A stretch of DNA of 64,000 nucleotides, taken from positions 372,001-436,000 of the forward strand of contig NZ_QGGW01000001.1 of the NCBI RefSeq assembly GCF_003148775.1. Reading direction: 5' to 3'. This stretch comes from Roseicyclus mahoneyensis. GTDB lineage: Bacteria > Pseudomonadota > Alphaproteobacteria > Rhodobacterales > Rhodobacteraceae. This document shows, in pieces, positions 1-8,188 of the stretch. Position 1 is the stretch's first letter, and each line of letters begins with the position of its first letter. The position numbers were made by a program, and so were the translations under genes. The notes under the pieces are model-generated. The model was given only the letters and a program-made list of their open reading frames with translations, was not told where the DNA came from and searched no databases.

Positions 1-47
1 TCGGCAAAGCGGTCCTTGGATGGCGTGCTGATGTCAGGCTTGGGCAT
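1..47 (-). CDS. 5' end of a gene cut by the window edge, possibly a TetR-type regulator
   Basis: An open frame begins with ATG at 47 on the minus strand and runs off the left edge after about 15 codons (MPKPDISTPSKDRFA). The short polar start ending in K-D-R-F-A resembles the beginning of many TetR-family regulators, and a palindrome suited to such a repressor lies just upstream (69-90). The visible part is too short to prove a family. It follows the dipeptidase gene on the same strand but has its own upstream region. Confidence 0.35.
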   Translation of the reverse strand, partial: MPKPDISTPSKDRFA

Positions 48-68
48 CTGCGGTCCGGGCTGGATATG

Positions 69-90
69 AAAATGACATCAGTATCATTTT
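69..90. promoter_or_regulatory. candidate operator (7-bp inverted repeat)
   Basis: AAAATGA and TCATTTT form a perfect 7-bp inverted repeat around an 8-base spacer, in an AT-rich patch within GC-rich surroundings. It lies 22 bases upstream of the start of the partial gene at the left edge. The size and symmetry suit a dimeric repressor, probably autoregulatory. The assignment is inferred from position and symmetry only. Confidence 0.4.
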
Positions 91-111
91 AAGCCCGTGT
101 CAAGCGCGCCT

Positions 112-1170
112 TTACCTCAGGCAACGATCCAGACAGGCCAGCCAGTTGTCCATCGCCAGTTTGCCCACAAGCTCCGCACCATACCCATGCGCCGCCATCG
201 CCCCCAACAGGCGCGGGACGCCGGTCACATCGCCGATCAGGTCCGGCACGGTGCACCCGTCGAAATCCGAGCCAAGCCCGACGTGATCCTCGCCCAGATG
301 GGTGATGAGGTGATCGAGATGGCGCAGCATTACGTCCCAGCCCAGATCGGTGCCGCCCGTGCCGTCGGGGTGCAAAAAGAAGGTGGCGAAGTTCAGACCC
401 ACCATCCCGCCGCGTTCGCGGATCATGTGCAACTGCCGGTCGGTCAGGTTGCGGGTCGAGGGGCAGATCGCGTGGGCGTTGGAATGGGTGGCGACCAGCG
501 GCGCGGTCGACAGGCGGGCCACATCGTCAAAGCCTTGTTCGTTCAGGTGCGACAGGTCGATGAGGATGCCCAGTTCGTTGCAGAGCCGCACAAGATCCTT
601 GCCTGCCTCTGTCAGGCCCGGCCCGGTGTCGGGACTGCCCGGAAAGGCCATCGGCACGCCATGGCCGAAGATCGTCGGCCGGCTCCAGACAGGTCCCAGC
701 GAGCGCAGGCCCATGTCGTGGAACAGGTGGAGCGCGTCGAGGTCGGGGCCGATCGCCTCGGCGCCTTCCAGATGCATCACGGCGGCGATGCGGCCGGTAT
801 CCATCGCCGCACGGATCTCGACTGAGCTGCGGCAGAGCGCAAAATCCTGCGCTGCCGATCGTTCCATCCAGTGCAGCAATCCGGCCATGGCCAGCGCCAC
901 AGGCTGGGCCGTGGCATGGTCCATCAAGGGGGGCAGCGGCTTGGCATAGGGCGGGTCGGGCATGCCGGTTTCAAAAGCCGCGACGTTGCCCGAGGGGATC
1001 GGCGGCACGAAAATGGCGAAAAGCCCACCGGCAAAGCCCGCCTGTTTCATGCGCGAAAGGTCAAGATGCCCTTGCCCCGTGTTGCCCAGCCACAGGTCGC
1101 GCCGCGCCTCGGGTTTGCGCGACAGGCGCAGAAGGAAATCGTTGTGACCGTCGAAGAAGGGGATCGTCAT
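112..1170 (-). CDS. M19 family membrane-type dipeptidase
   Basis: 352 aa, full length for the peptidase M19 (renal dipeptidase) family of binuclear zinc amidohydrolases. The metal-ligand pattern is complete: H9-N-D11 near the N-terminus, a bridging glutamate in HLEGAE, histidines in DLSHL and THSNA, and the acid in GSDFDG. No signal peptide is seen, so it is probably cytosolic. Its ATG overlaps the stop of the ABC ATPase gene by four bases, making it the last cistron of the importer operon. Family members cleave dipeptides, often with a C-terminal D-residue, or related amides. The likely role is processing an imported conjugate. Confidence 0.9.
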   Translation of the reverse strand: MTIPFFDGHNDFLLRLSRKPEARRDLWLGNTGQGHLDLSRMKQAGFAGGLFAIFVPPIPSGNVAAFETGMPDPPYAKPLPPLMDHATAQPVALAMAGLLHWMERSAAQDFALCRSSVEIRAAMDTGRIAAVMHLEGAEAIGPDLDALHLFHDMGLRSLGPVWSRPTIFGHGVPMAFPGSPDTGPGLTEAGKDLVRLCNELGILIDLSHLNEQGFDDVARLSTAPLVATHSNAHAICPSTRNLTDRQLHMIRERGGMVGLNFATFFLHPDGTGGTDLGWDVMLRHLDHLITHLGEDHVGLGSDFDGCTVPDLIGDVTGVPRLLGAMAAHGYGAELVGKLAMDNWLACLDRCLR

Positions 1171-2234
1171 GCGCCCCCCGCGCGCAGCGACAGGCCGCTG
1201 TCTGCATCGAACAGATGCGCGGCTTCGCCTGACAGCGACAGGCCGATCTTGTCGCCCGCCCGGGGTGGCGTGCGGCCCGGTGCGGTGGCCGTCACCTCGA
1301 CGCCCCCCACATCGACATAGATCAGGGTTTCAGCCCCCAGCGGCTCGGCCACAGTGACGGTGCCCGACAAAAGCCCCTCCGCCCCCGATGTCAGATCCTC
1401 GGGCCTGATGCCGAAACGCAGCTTGCGCCCCGGCGCCAGCGTGATCCCCGGCACGGCGATCTCGGCCCCGTTCCAGAGCCGCACGCCCGTGCCTGTCCCT
1501 GTTGCATCGAGCAGATTCATCTGAGGGGCGCCAATGAATTGGGCGACAAAGGTGTTGGCGGGCTCATGATAGACTTGGGCGGGCGTGCCGATCTGCTGGA
1601 TATGGCCGTCCTTCATGATCACGATCCGGTCGGCCAGTGTCATCGCCTCGACCTGATCATGGGTGACGAAGATCATCATCTTGCCCACGCGGGTGTGGAG
1701 TTTCTTGATCTCGAGCCGCATCTGAGTTCGCAACTGCGCATCGAGGTTCGACAGCGGCTCGTCGAACAGGAACACGGCCGGGTCGCGCACCATGGCCCGC
1801 CCGATGGCCACCCGCTGGCGCTGGCCGCCCGACAGTTGCGCGGGCTTGCGTTCCAGATACTCGGTCATGCCGAGGATGCCCGCGACCTCGTCGATGCGGG
1901 CGTCCTTTTCAGGTTTCGACAGTTTCGAGGTCTTGAGGCCGAAGCCGATGTTGCGGCGCACCGTCATGTGCGGGTAGATCGCGTAATTCTGGAACACCAT
2001 GGCGATGTTGCGATCCTTGGGCTCGAGGTTGTTGACCACGCGTCCGCCGATCTCGATGATGCCACTGCTGATCTCTTCCAATCCGGCGATCATGCGCAGG
2101 GTGGTGGATTTGCCGCAGCCCGAAGGGCCGACGAGGACGACGAATTCGCCCTGATCGACCGAAAGGTTGATCGCATGCAGCACCTCGGTATCGCCGTAGC
2201 GTTTCACGAGGTCGCGCAAGATCAGTTGGGTCAT
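1167..2234 (-). CDS. CUT1-type ABC transporter ATP-binding protein (UgpC/MalK family)
   Basis: 355 aa ATPase that would energise the importer encoded just upstream. Walker A is GPSGCGKST (about residue 37), the signature is [15 protein letters not shown], Walker B is [12 protein letters not shown], and the switch histidine is in [11 protein letters not shown]-terminal TOBE-like region (from about residue 240) is typical of MalK/UgpC subunits. Its start overlaps the lyase gene stop by four bases and its stop overlaps the dipeptidase start, so translation is probably coupled. The substrate cannot be read from this subunit. Confidence 0.93.
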   Translation of the reverse strand: MTQLILRDLVKRYGDTEVLHAINLSVDQGEFVVLVGPSGCGKSTTLRMIAGLEEISSGIIEIGGRVVNNLEPKDRNIAMVFQNYAIYPHMTVRRNIGFGLKTSKLSKPEKDARIDEVAGILGMTEYLERKPAQLSGGQRQRVAIGRAMVRDPAVFLFDEPLSNLDAQLRTQMRLEIKKLHTRVGKMMIFVTHDQVEAMTLADRIVIMKDGHIQQIGTPAQVYHEPANTFVAQFIGAPQMNLLDATGTGTGVRLWNGAEIAVPGITLAPGRKLRFGIRPEDLTSGAEGLLSGTVTVAEPLGAETLIYVDVGGVEVTATAPGRTPPRAGDKIGLSLSGEAAHLFDADSGLSLRAGGA

Positions 2235-3718
2235 GGGCGGCCTTTCAGGTCTTGGAATGCGGCGTCGAGGCGTAGGGCGGCTGCGGCGCGGCGGGCAAGG
2301 CGGGCGGATTGTGCGGCGCTCAGCGCGTCGAGTGTAGCGTCATAATCGGCGAAGGCCGCGTCGAGGGCCGCTGGGGCAGGCCCCCCGATCCGGTCGCGGC
2401 GGGTGACGAAGCTGCGCGCGTCCACGGCATCCGTGAAGGCGGCTTGGGTCAGGGCAGGGGGGCGGCCTGTCACCTCGGCAAAGGCTGTGGCGAAGGGGGC
2501 GTAGCCCTGCTTTAGCGGCGACCCGGCCGCGATCACCGCCCGCGCCGTGGCGGCTGCGATCTCGTGCGCCTGCCGGAAGCTCAGGCCTTCGGCGCGCACC
2601 AATGTATCGGCAAGCTCGGTGATGGTGATGCAGGCCGCATCCGTGGTGTGCGCGACGCGCTCGGCATTGATCGAGCAGGCTGGCAGGAAGGCGGTCAGCA
2701 GGTCCAGCACGCGGGCCGCATGCTCAAACGCCCCATAGCCCGCCTGCTGCACCTCGCCCTCGCTGTCGTTCATGTCGGTGAAGGGCGTATTGTGCATCGT
2801 GTTCACGATCACGTCGCAGCGCCCGGCGGCGACAGACGCTATGTGGCGCATATGTTCGATCGGCACCGGGTTGCGCTTTTGCGGCATGATGGAGCTGATC
2901 TGCACAAGGCTGCGCGGGACATGCAGTTGCCCAACCTCGAAGGCCGACCAGAAGGCCATGTCTTGCACCACGCGGCCCAGATGGATCATCGGCAGCTTCA
3001 GCGCGGAGTAGAGCCCGGTGACGTAGTCGACCGAGGCGATGCAGCCATAGGCGTTGACCTTGGCCGACGTGAATCCCAGCAGGTCCGCCATGCGCGCACG
3101 GTCGATGGGAAATCCGCTGGTGGTGATCGCCGCCGCGCCCATCGGGCAGAGGTCGAGCGGGGCAATGGCGGCATCGAACCGGCGGGCGTCGGACAGCAGC
3201 ACCTCGATCATCGCGGCAAGGTAATGGCCGAAGGTGGAGGGCTGGGCAGGCTGGCCGTGGGTATAGGCCACGATCAGCGTGTCGCGTTCCGCCCGCGCCT
3301 TGTCGAGAAGCGCCCCCGCCAGCCGCAGCAGGCGTGCCAGCGCCTCCTCCGCGCGGATGCGCAGCGCCATCTTGAATTGCGTGTGGTCCATGTCGTTGCG
3401 GCTTCGCGCGGTGTGGAGAGCGCCGCCCAGATCGCCGATGCGTTTCTTAAGCTCCGCCTCGACCAGAAAGAACCAATCCTCATGCTCGCCGGTGTAGCTC
3501 AGCGCAGCCGGGTCCGTCTCGGCCGCGATGGCGTCAAGCGCATGGGCGATGGCCTGCCCGTCCTCGCGGCCCAGGATGGCGGTCTCCACCAGCATCACCA
3601 GATGCGCACGGTTGATCGCGTCCATGTGGTCGGCGAAATGTGTCTTCACCCCTTCGAAGAGGGGTGCCAGCACCGTGTCGCGGTAGACCGGATCGGGGAA
3701 TACGGACGTGTCCGTCAT
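2231..3718 (-). CDS. argininosuccinate-lyase-like enzyme (aspartase/fumarase superfamily)
   Basis: 495 aa from ATG 3718, which overlaps the upstream permease stop by four bases. All three superfamily blocks are visible: TARSRND (about residue 110), YTHGQPAQP, and SSIMPQKRNP with the flexible-loop catalytic serine. Argininosuccinate lyase usually has Q after the RND; here the text is RNDMDHT, so the substrate pocket probably differs. The superfamily eliminates fumarate from C-N bonds of aspartate-type adducts. Related enzymes include ethylenediamine-disuccinate lyase. Its place inside a carbohydrate-type ABC operon, followed by an M19 dipeptidase, argues for catabolism of an imported N-succinyl or aspartyl conjugate, not arginine synthesis. 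Confidence 0.85.
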   Translation of the reverse strand: MTDTSVFPDPVYRDTVLAPLFEGVKTHFADHMDAINRAHLVMLVETAILGREDGQAIAHALDAIAAETDPAALSYTGEHEDWFFLVEAELKKRIGDLGGALHTARSRNDMDHTQFKMALRIRAEEALARLLRLAGALLDKARAERDTLIVAYTHGQPAQPSTFGHYLAAMIEVLLSDARRFDAAIAPLDLCPMGAAAITTSGFPIDRARMADLLGFTSAKVNAYGCIASVDYVTGLYSALKLPMIHLGRVVQDMAFWSAFEVGQLHVPRSLVQISSIMPQKRNPVPIEHMRHIASVAAGRCDVIVNTMHNTPFTDMNDSEGEVQQAGYGAFEHAARVLDLLTAFLPACSINAERVAHTTDAACITITELADTLVRAEGLSFRQAHEIAAATARAVIAAGSPLKQGYAPFATAFAEVTGRPPALTQAAFTDAVDARSFVTRRDRIGGPAPAALDAAFADYDATLDALSAAQSARLARRAAAALRLDAAFQDLKGRP

Positions 3719-4599
3719 CCTTTGAGACCGGCCATCACGACCCCCCGGATGATGAACCTCTGGAAGATCAGGAAGAAGATCAGCGTCGGCAGGGTGGAAA
3801 TCGCCGCCCCCGTCATGATCAGCTCCCACGCCACATCGGCCTCGTCCCCGTAGGAGGCAAGGCCCACGGGCAGCGTGTAGAGCGCGGGCGATGTGGTGAC
3901 GATCAAGGGCCACAGGAAGGCCGTCCAGTTCCCGAGAAAGATGAAGATGGCAAGGGCCGCCAGCGCAGGCTTGACCATCGGCATGGCGACCTGCCACCAG
4001 ATCTGGAACTCGTTCAGCCCGTCGATCCGCGCCGCCTCGAGGAAATCGTCGGGCACGGTTTCAAAGAACTGCTTCATCAAGAACACGCCGAAGGCCGTCA
4101 TCAGGCCGGGAAACATGATGCCCCAGTAGCTGTCGAGCCAGCCGAAGCTCTGGCTCATCATGTACCACGGGATCACCAGCATCTCGGTCGGGATCATCAG
4201 CGTCGACAGAATGGCGATGAAGACGATGTAGCGGCCCCGGAACTTGAACTTGCACAGCGTGTAGCCCACCAGACTGTCGAAAAAGAGCGCCGAGAGCGTC
4301 GTGATCGTGGCGATGATGAGCGAGTTGATGAACCAGCCGAAGAACCGCCCGTCCTCAAGCACATAGGTGTAGTTCTCCAGCGTCGGTTCCTCGGGGATCA
4401 GGCCGATCTCGTAGACCTCCCACGGGAATTTCATCGAGGTCGAGATCATGTAGGCCAAGGGCATCACCATCAAGATGCCGCCGCCGAACAGCAGCACCCA
4501 GCGGATGAACTGCGCCATGCTGGCCTTTTTTCTGGGCGCTTGTGCGCGCAACAGCGCGTCGGACGTGGCGCGGATCGTCAGGTCATCGGTCGCGGCCAT
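3715..4599 (-). CDS. CUT1 ABC transporter permease, MalG type
   Basis: 294 aa inner-membrane permease with about six hydrophobic segments. The cytoplasmic EAA coupling loop reads EAARIDGLNEFQIWWQVAMP (about residue 190). The C-terminus FIIRGVVMAGLKG is typical of MalG/UgpE subunits. The start lies one base after the stop of the partner permease, and the stop overlaps the lyase gene. It pairs with the MalF-type subunit just upstream to form the channel. Confidence 0.93.
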   Translation of the reverse strand: MAATDDLTIRATSDALLRAQAPRKKASMAQFIRWVLLFGGGILMVMPLAYMISTSMKFPWEVYEIGLIPEEPTLENYTYVLEDGRFFGWFINSLIIATITTLSALFFDSLVGYTLCKFKFRGRYIVFIAILSTLMIPTEMLVIPWYMMSQSFGWLDSYWGIMFPGLMTAFGVFLMKQFFETVPDDFLEAARIDGLNEFQIWWQVAMPMVKPALAALAIFIFLGNWTAFLWPLIVTTSPALYTLPVGLASYGDEADVAWELIMTGAAISTLPTLIFFLIFQRFIIRGVVMAGLKG

Positions 4600-4600
4600 G

Positions 4601-5548
4601 TCAGCGGTCCTTCAACAGGCGCAGCTGGATCAGGCTGACGATGAGCAAGACCACGAACAGCACCACCGTCTGTGCGGCGGCATAGCCCATGTCGAAGCTG
4701 GAAAAGGCGCTTTGGTAGATCATCAAAACCAGCGGCTTGGTGGAATTGAGCGGCCCGCCGGGGTTCGCGCTCGTCATGTTGAACACATGGTCGAAGATGC
4801 GCAGGAACCCGATGGAGGACAGGACCACGATGAAGACGATGGTGGGGCGCAGCAGGGGCAGCGTGATCTCCCACAACACGGTCCAGGTCGAGACACCGTC
4901 GATCTTGGCCGCCTCGTAGAAGGTGCGGGGGATGGCGCGCAGGCCCGCCATGAAGATGATGATCTGGAACCCCAGTCCGGCCCAGATCGCAGGCGCAAGG
5001 ATCGAGGGCAGGGCGTTGGTCGTTGAATTCAGGAAACGGACCTGCGGAATGCCCACGGTGGCTAGCAGGTTGTTGAACAGCCCGATCGGCACATCTTGGT
5101 AGAACCAGCGCCAGACCCATGCCATCGCCACGGCCGAGGTCATGAAGGGCACGAAATAGAGCGCCCGGATCGTGCCATGCATGAACCGCACCTGGTCGAG
5201 GTGGTAGGCGATCACGAAGGAGATCACGAGACTGATGGGCGTGCCCAGCAGCAGATAGGCGAAGGTGTTGCGGAACACCTGCCAGAACACCGGATCGGAG
5301 AACAGCCGGGTGTAGTTGTCCAGCCCCGTCCATGTCCGCGCGCCCAGCAGGTTCCAGTCCTGAAACGACAGCACCATGGCATTGCCGGTCGGGTAGAAGC
5401 GGATGATGACGTAGAACAGGATCGGCACCGCCAGAAAGGTCCAGGCCCAGATCGTGCGCTTTTGCCCGACGCTCAGACGGCCGTAGAGACCCCAGCGCGG
5501 GGCGTTGGGGGCTTTGGTGGTGTCATGGGCGGACGGGTCAACTGCCAT
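4601..5548 (-). CDS. CUT1 ABC transporter permease, MalF type
   Basis: 315 aa permease with a hydrophilic N-terminal stretch, then a first membrane segment (WTFLAVPILFYVIIRFYP) and about five more. The EAA loop is EAAKIDGVSTWTVLWEITLP (about residue 215). It follows the binding-protein gene after a 78-base gap that contains a stem-loop, so it is probably expressed at a lower level than the binding protein. It works with the MalG-type subunit. Confidence 0.93.
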   Translation of the reverse strand: MAVDPSAHDTTKAPNAPRWGLYGRLSVGQKRTIWAWTFLAVPILFYVIIRFYPTGNAMVLSFQDWNLLGARTWTGLDNYTRLFSDPVFWQVFRNTFAYLLLGTPISLVISFVIAYHLDQVRFMHGTIRALYFVPFMTSAVAMAWVWRWFYQDVPIGLFNNLLATVGIPQVRFLNSTTNALPSILAPAIWAGLGFQIIIFMAGLRAIPRTFYEAAKIDGVSTWTVLWEITLPLLRPTIVFIVVLSSIGFLRIFDHVFNMTSANPGGPLNSTKPLVLMIYQSAFSSFDMGYAAAQTVVLFVVLLIVSLIQLRLLKDR

Positions 5549-5586
5549 CGGTCGATGCCTTGGCCTTTTTGTGCGTCGGAAGGCTG

Positions 5587-5611
5587 GGCCGGGACAAAGG
5601 CTGCCCCGGCC
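5587..5611 (-). promoter_or_regulatory. intercistronic stem-loop after the binding-protein gene
   Basis: GGCCGGG and CCCGGCC form a perfect 7-bp stem with an 11-base loop between the solute-binding-protein gene and the first permease gene. No run of U follows directly. A role as an RNA-stabilising or partly terminating element is likely, and four other ABC operons in this window have a similar structure in the same place. Confidence 0.55.
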
Positions 5612-5626
5612 TTGGCCGCGATGGGA

Positions 5627-6886
5627 TCAATCGGCGAAATAGCTGTCAAGGATGGCCTGTTCGGCCGCCGCGGCCACGCTCAGGCTTTCGGCGGGGGGCA
5701 TGCCTTGCAGCTGGATGCGCTCGATCATGTCGACCAGCACCTGCCGCTGCGCGGATTCGTCGGCGAAGATCGTGGTATGGGCGTATTCAAGACCGCGCAC
5801 GAAGGGGCCGAAGACCTCGTCATTGGCGATCTCGTCGGTCATGCCGACCGCAACACGGGCGGGCAACTCTCCTACCACTTCCAGCCAGATCTCCATCGCC
5901 TCCGGCGAGGTGAGGTATTCCATGAACAGCACGGAGGCCTCGTATTCCGGCCCCTCTGCAGAAGAGGTGATCGCGTTCACCCAATAGGAGGCGTAATTCG
6001 ACTGCGCCCCGTCCGGCCCGGACGGCAACTCGGCCACGCCCCAGCGCAGGCCCCGCTCGCCTTCCAGCGCGCCGATGCGGAAGGACCCGTCGATGTGGAA
6101 GGCCGCGCGTCCCGACCGAAACGCCGCTTGCGGCTCGTCCATGAAGCCCGACTGGGTTGCGCCCTGTGTCTGCAACCCGACGTAGAAATCGAGCGCCGCA
6201 CGGCCCGCATCGGTGTCGTAATTCACCGTCTCGTAATTATCGAGATAGGGCTCGCCGCCGAACTGGCGGATCAGCACCTCGCGGAACCAGTGGTGGTCTT
6301 GCGCGGTCATGCCGGTGGTCAGGCCGACCCGCGTCACGTTGCCCGCGCCGTCGCGTTCGGTCGCGGCGATGGAGGCTGCGACAAGCTCGTCCAGCGTGGT
6401 CGGAACCTCGATGCCCGCATCCTCGAGGATGCGCTCGTTGTAGAACAGTGCGAGCGAGCGCACGGCGGTGGGCAGCGCGTAGTATGCGCCATCACGCTCC
6501 ATCGCATTGACCATCGGAAAGAACTCGGACTGGATCATGTCGGCCGAGAACCGGTCGGCAGGCAGCGGCTGGATCAGACCCTCGTCGATGTAGTCGTTGA
6601 GCCAGCCATAGAACAGCTGCACCACGTCGGGACCTTCGCCCGCGGGCACGGCGATGGCGGTGCGGGTGCGGTAATCGGCCAGCGGGAAATGCGTCATCTC
6701 GACGTTGATGTTGGGATTGGCCGCCTCGAAATTCTCGATCAGCTGCTCCATCGCGGTGACGCGGGCCTCGAAGAAATACTGCCAGTACTGGATCGTGACC
6801 TCCTGCGCCTGCGCCATGGGCGCAAGGGACAGGGCGGCGGCAGAGGTGGCCAGCGCGGCCAGCGGTGTGCGGAAGCTGCGGTGCAT
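5627..6886 (-). CDS. extracellular solute-binding protein, family 1 (carbohydrate ABC importer)
   Basis: 419 aa. The N-terminus is a Sec signal peptide ending near ALSLAPMAQAQE, so the mature protein is periplasmic. The body has the family-1 (UgpB/MalE) pattern: a lobe-1 stretch following VTIQYWQYFF, a hinge with NERILEDAGIEVPTTLDEL, and a C-terminal AEQAILDSYF helix. AGGGAGA lies 7 bases before the ATG. It is the first gene of the operon and diverges from a ROK regulator. Its context with a C-N lyase and a dipeptidase suggests the ligand may be an amino-acid- or amine-containing conjugate. Confidence 0.92.
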   Translation of the reverse strand: MHRSFRTPLAALATSAAALSLAPMAQAQEVTIQYWQYFFEARVTAMEQLIENFEAANPNINVEMTHFPLADYRTRTAIAVPAGEGPDVVQLFYGWLNDYIDEGLIQPLPADRFSADMIQSEFFPMVNAMERDGAYYALPTAVRSLALFYNERILEDAGIEVPTTLDELVAASIAATERDGAGNVTRVGLTTGMTAQDHHWFREVLIRQFGGEPYLDNYETVNYDTDAGRAALDFYVGLQTQGATQSGFMDEPQAAFRSGRAAFHIDGSFRIGALEGERGLRWGVAELPSGPDGAQSNYASYWVNAITSSAEGPEYEASVLFMEYLTSPEAMEIWLEVVGELPARVAVGMTDEIANDEVFGPFVRGLEYAHTTIFADESAQRQVLVDMIERIQLQGMPPAESLSVAAAAEQAILDSYFAD

Positions 6887-6957
6887 GTGTCGATCTCCCT
6901 GATGGCGCGGGCCTTTTGGGGCGGTCCGGCTCGTTGATGGATTGTGGCTTGCACGCG

Positions 6958-7003
6958 ACGCTAGCGCAGCGCCGTTGAACCTTCAAGTGAGTTGAGTTAA
7001 TCG
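6958..7003. promoter_or_regulatory. divergent promoters with shared operator between importer operon and ROK gene
   Basis: TTGAACCTTCAA (6975-6986) is an inverted repeat. Read rightward, its first half TTGAAC is a -35 followed after 17 bases by TAATCG (6998-7003). Read leftward, TTGAAG (6986-6981) is a -35 followed after 17 bases by TAGCGT (6963-6958). Both promoters thus share one palindrome, a natural site for the adjacent ROK regulator. This is assigned by inspection only. Confidence 0.45.
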
Positions 7004-7009
7004 TGGCGC

Positions 7010-8179
7010 ATGGCCTCGACCCTTCTCACGCCCGGATCGAACGCGGAACGCAGCCGGCTGTACAACCGGGGGCTGGTCTTGGGCCATATCCGCCGCGAGG
7101 GCGAGGCGGGCCGGGCGGAAATCGCGCGCGCCTCGGGCCTCAGCACGCAGGCGGTCAGCAACATCATCTCGGACCTGCTGGCCGAAGGCTGGGTGGTGGA
7201 GGCCGGTCGCCGTCTGGGCCAGCGCGGGCTGCCGGCGGTGACCTATGCCATCCGGGCCGAGGCGGGCGCGGCGCTGGGCGTGGAAATCCGGCCCGATGCG
7301 GTGCTGGCGGCATGGATCGACATGTCGGGCCATGTTCTGCATGGCGAACGGATCGCGCTGTCGCGCGCACGCCCCGAGGATGTGCTGCCCGTGCTGGAGC
7401 GCCTGCTGGCCCGCGGGCAGGGTGCGGGCGTGGCCATCGATGCGCTGATCGGGGCGGGTGTGGTCATGCCGGGCCCGGTCGGTCGCACCGGCCTGTCGGG
7501 GCTGGCGACCGAATTGCCGGGCTGGGCGGAAATCGACGCGCGGGCCGCGCTGGAACGGACGCTGGGCCTGCCGGTCACGGTCGAGAACGACGCCAACACC
7601 GCCGCCATGGCCGAGCGCGTGATGGGGGCGGCCCAAGGGATCGACGATTTCGCCTGTCTCTATTTCGGCGCGGGTCTTGGTCTTGGGCTGGTCGCGGGCG
7701 GGGCTGTCTTTGGCGGCGCCTTCGGCAATGCGGGCGAGATCGGGCATATCCCGGTGCCCGCGCGCGGCGGTGTGCAACGGCTGGAGGATCTGGCCAGCCG
7801 GATGGCGCTGGCGCGTCGTCTCGCCGACGCAGGGTTGCGGACCGAGACGGTCGAGGACCTCGAGACGCTGCATGCCGCGTGTCCACCCGCCTATGCCGAC
7901 TGGCTGGAGGAGGCGAGTGCTGCCCTTGGCCATGCGGTGCAGATCCTCGAAAACCTGCTTGATCCCGAAACCATCGTGCTGACCGGTGCACTTCCGCCCG
8001 TCATCCTCGCCGATCTGGTCGCGCGCACGCCCTTGCCTGCCCTGTCCGTCGCCAACCGCCCCGACCGGCGCCATCCGCGTCTGATCGCGGGGCGCGTGGG
8101 GCGGCGGGCGGCGACGCTGGGGGCGGCGGCGCTGGTCGTGAACACCGCCCTTTCGCCGCGCCTTGTCGCCCCTTCCTAG
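7010..8179 (+). CDS. ROK family transcriptional regulator
   Basis: 389 aa. A winged helix-turn-helix (about residues 25-70, with RAEIARASGLSTQAVSNII) precedes a ROK sugar-kinase-like fold with phosphate-binding ENDANTAAM and a glycine-rich GAGLGLG segment. The zinc-binding cysteine motif of many ROK kinases is absent, as is common in repressors of this branch. No Shine-Dalgarno sequence precedes the ATG, and the predicted -10 lies only 6 bases upstream, so the message may be leaderless. It is divergent from the importer operon and is its likely regulator. Confidence 0.88.
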   Translation: MASTLLTPGSNAERSRLYNRGLVLGHIRREGEAGRAEIARASGLSTQAVSNIISDLLAEGWVVEAGRRLGQRGLPAVTYAIRAEAGAALGVEIRPDAVLAAWIDMSGHVLHGERIALSRARPEDVLPVLERLLARGQGAGVAIDALIGAGVVMPGPVGRTGLSGLATELPGWAEIDARAALERTLGLPVTVENDANTAAMAERVMGAAQGIDDFACLYFGAGLGLGLVAGGAVFGGAFGNAGEIGHIPVPARGGVQRLEDLASRMALARRLADAGLRTETVEDLETLHAACPPAYADWLEEASAALGHAVQILENLLDPETIVLTGALPPVILADLVARTPLPALSVANRPDRRHPRLIAGRVGRRAATLGAAALVVNTALSPRLVAPS

Positions 8180-8188
8180 GACCCATTC

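Noticed and set aside
2231-3718. Housekeeping argH
   Set aside because: Its place inside an ABC importer operon with a dipeptidase and the changed residues after the RND signature argue against the arginine pathway, though activity on argininosuccinate cannot be excluded.
2564-3853. Plus-strand open frame of 429 codons
   Set aside because: It lies opposite the argininosuccinate-lyase-like gene and is a composition shadow.
5096-6937. Plus-strand open frame of 613 codons
   Set aside because: It is antisense to the binding-protein and permease genes. Its composition is His/Arg/Gly-rich with no domain.
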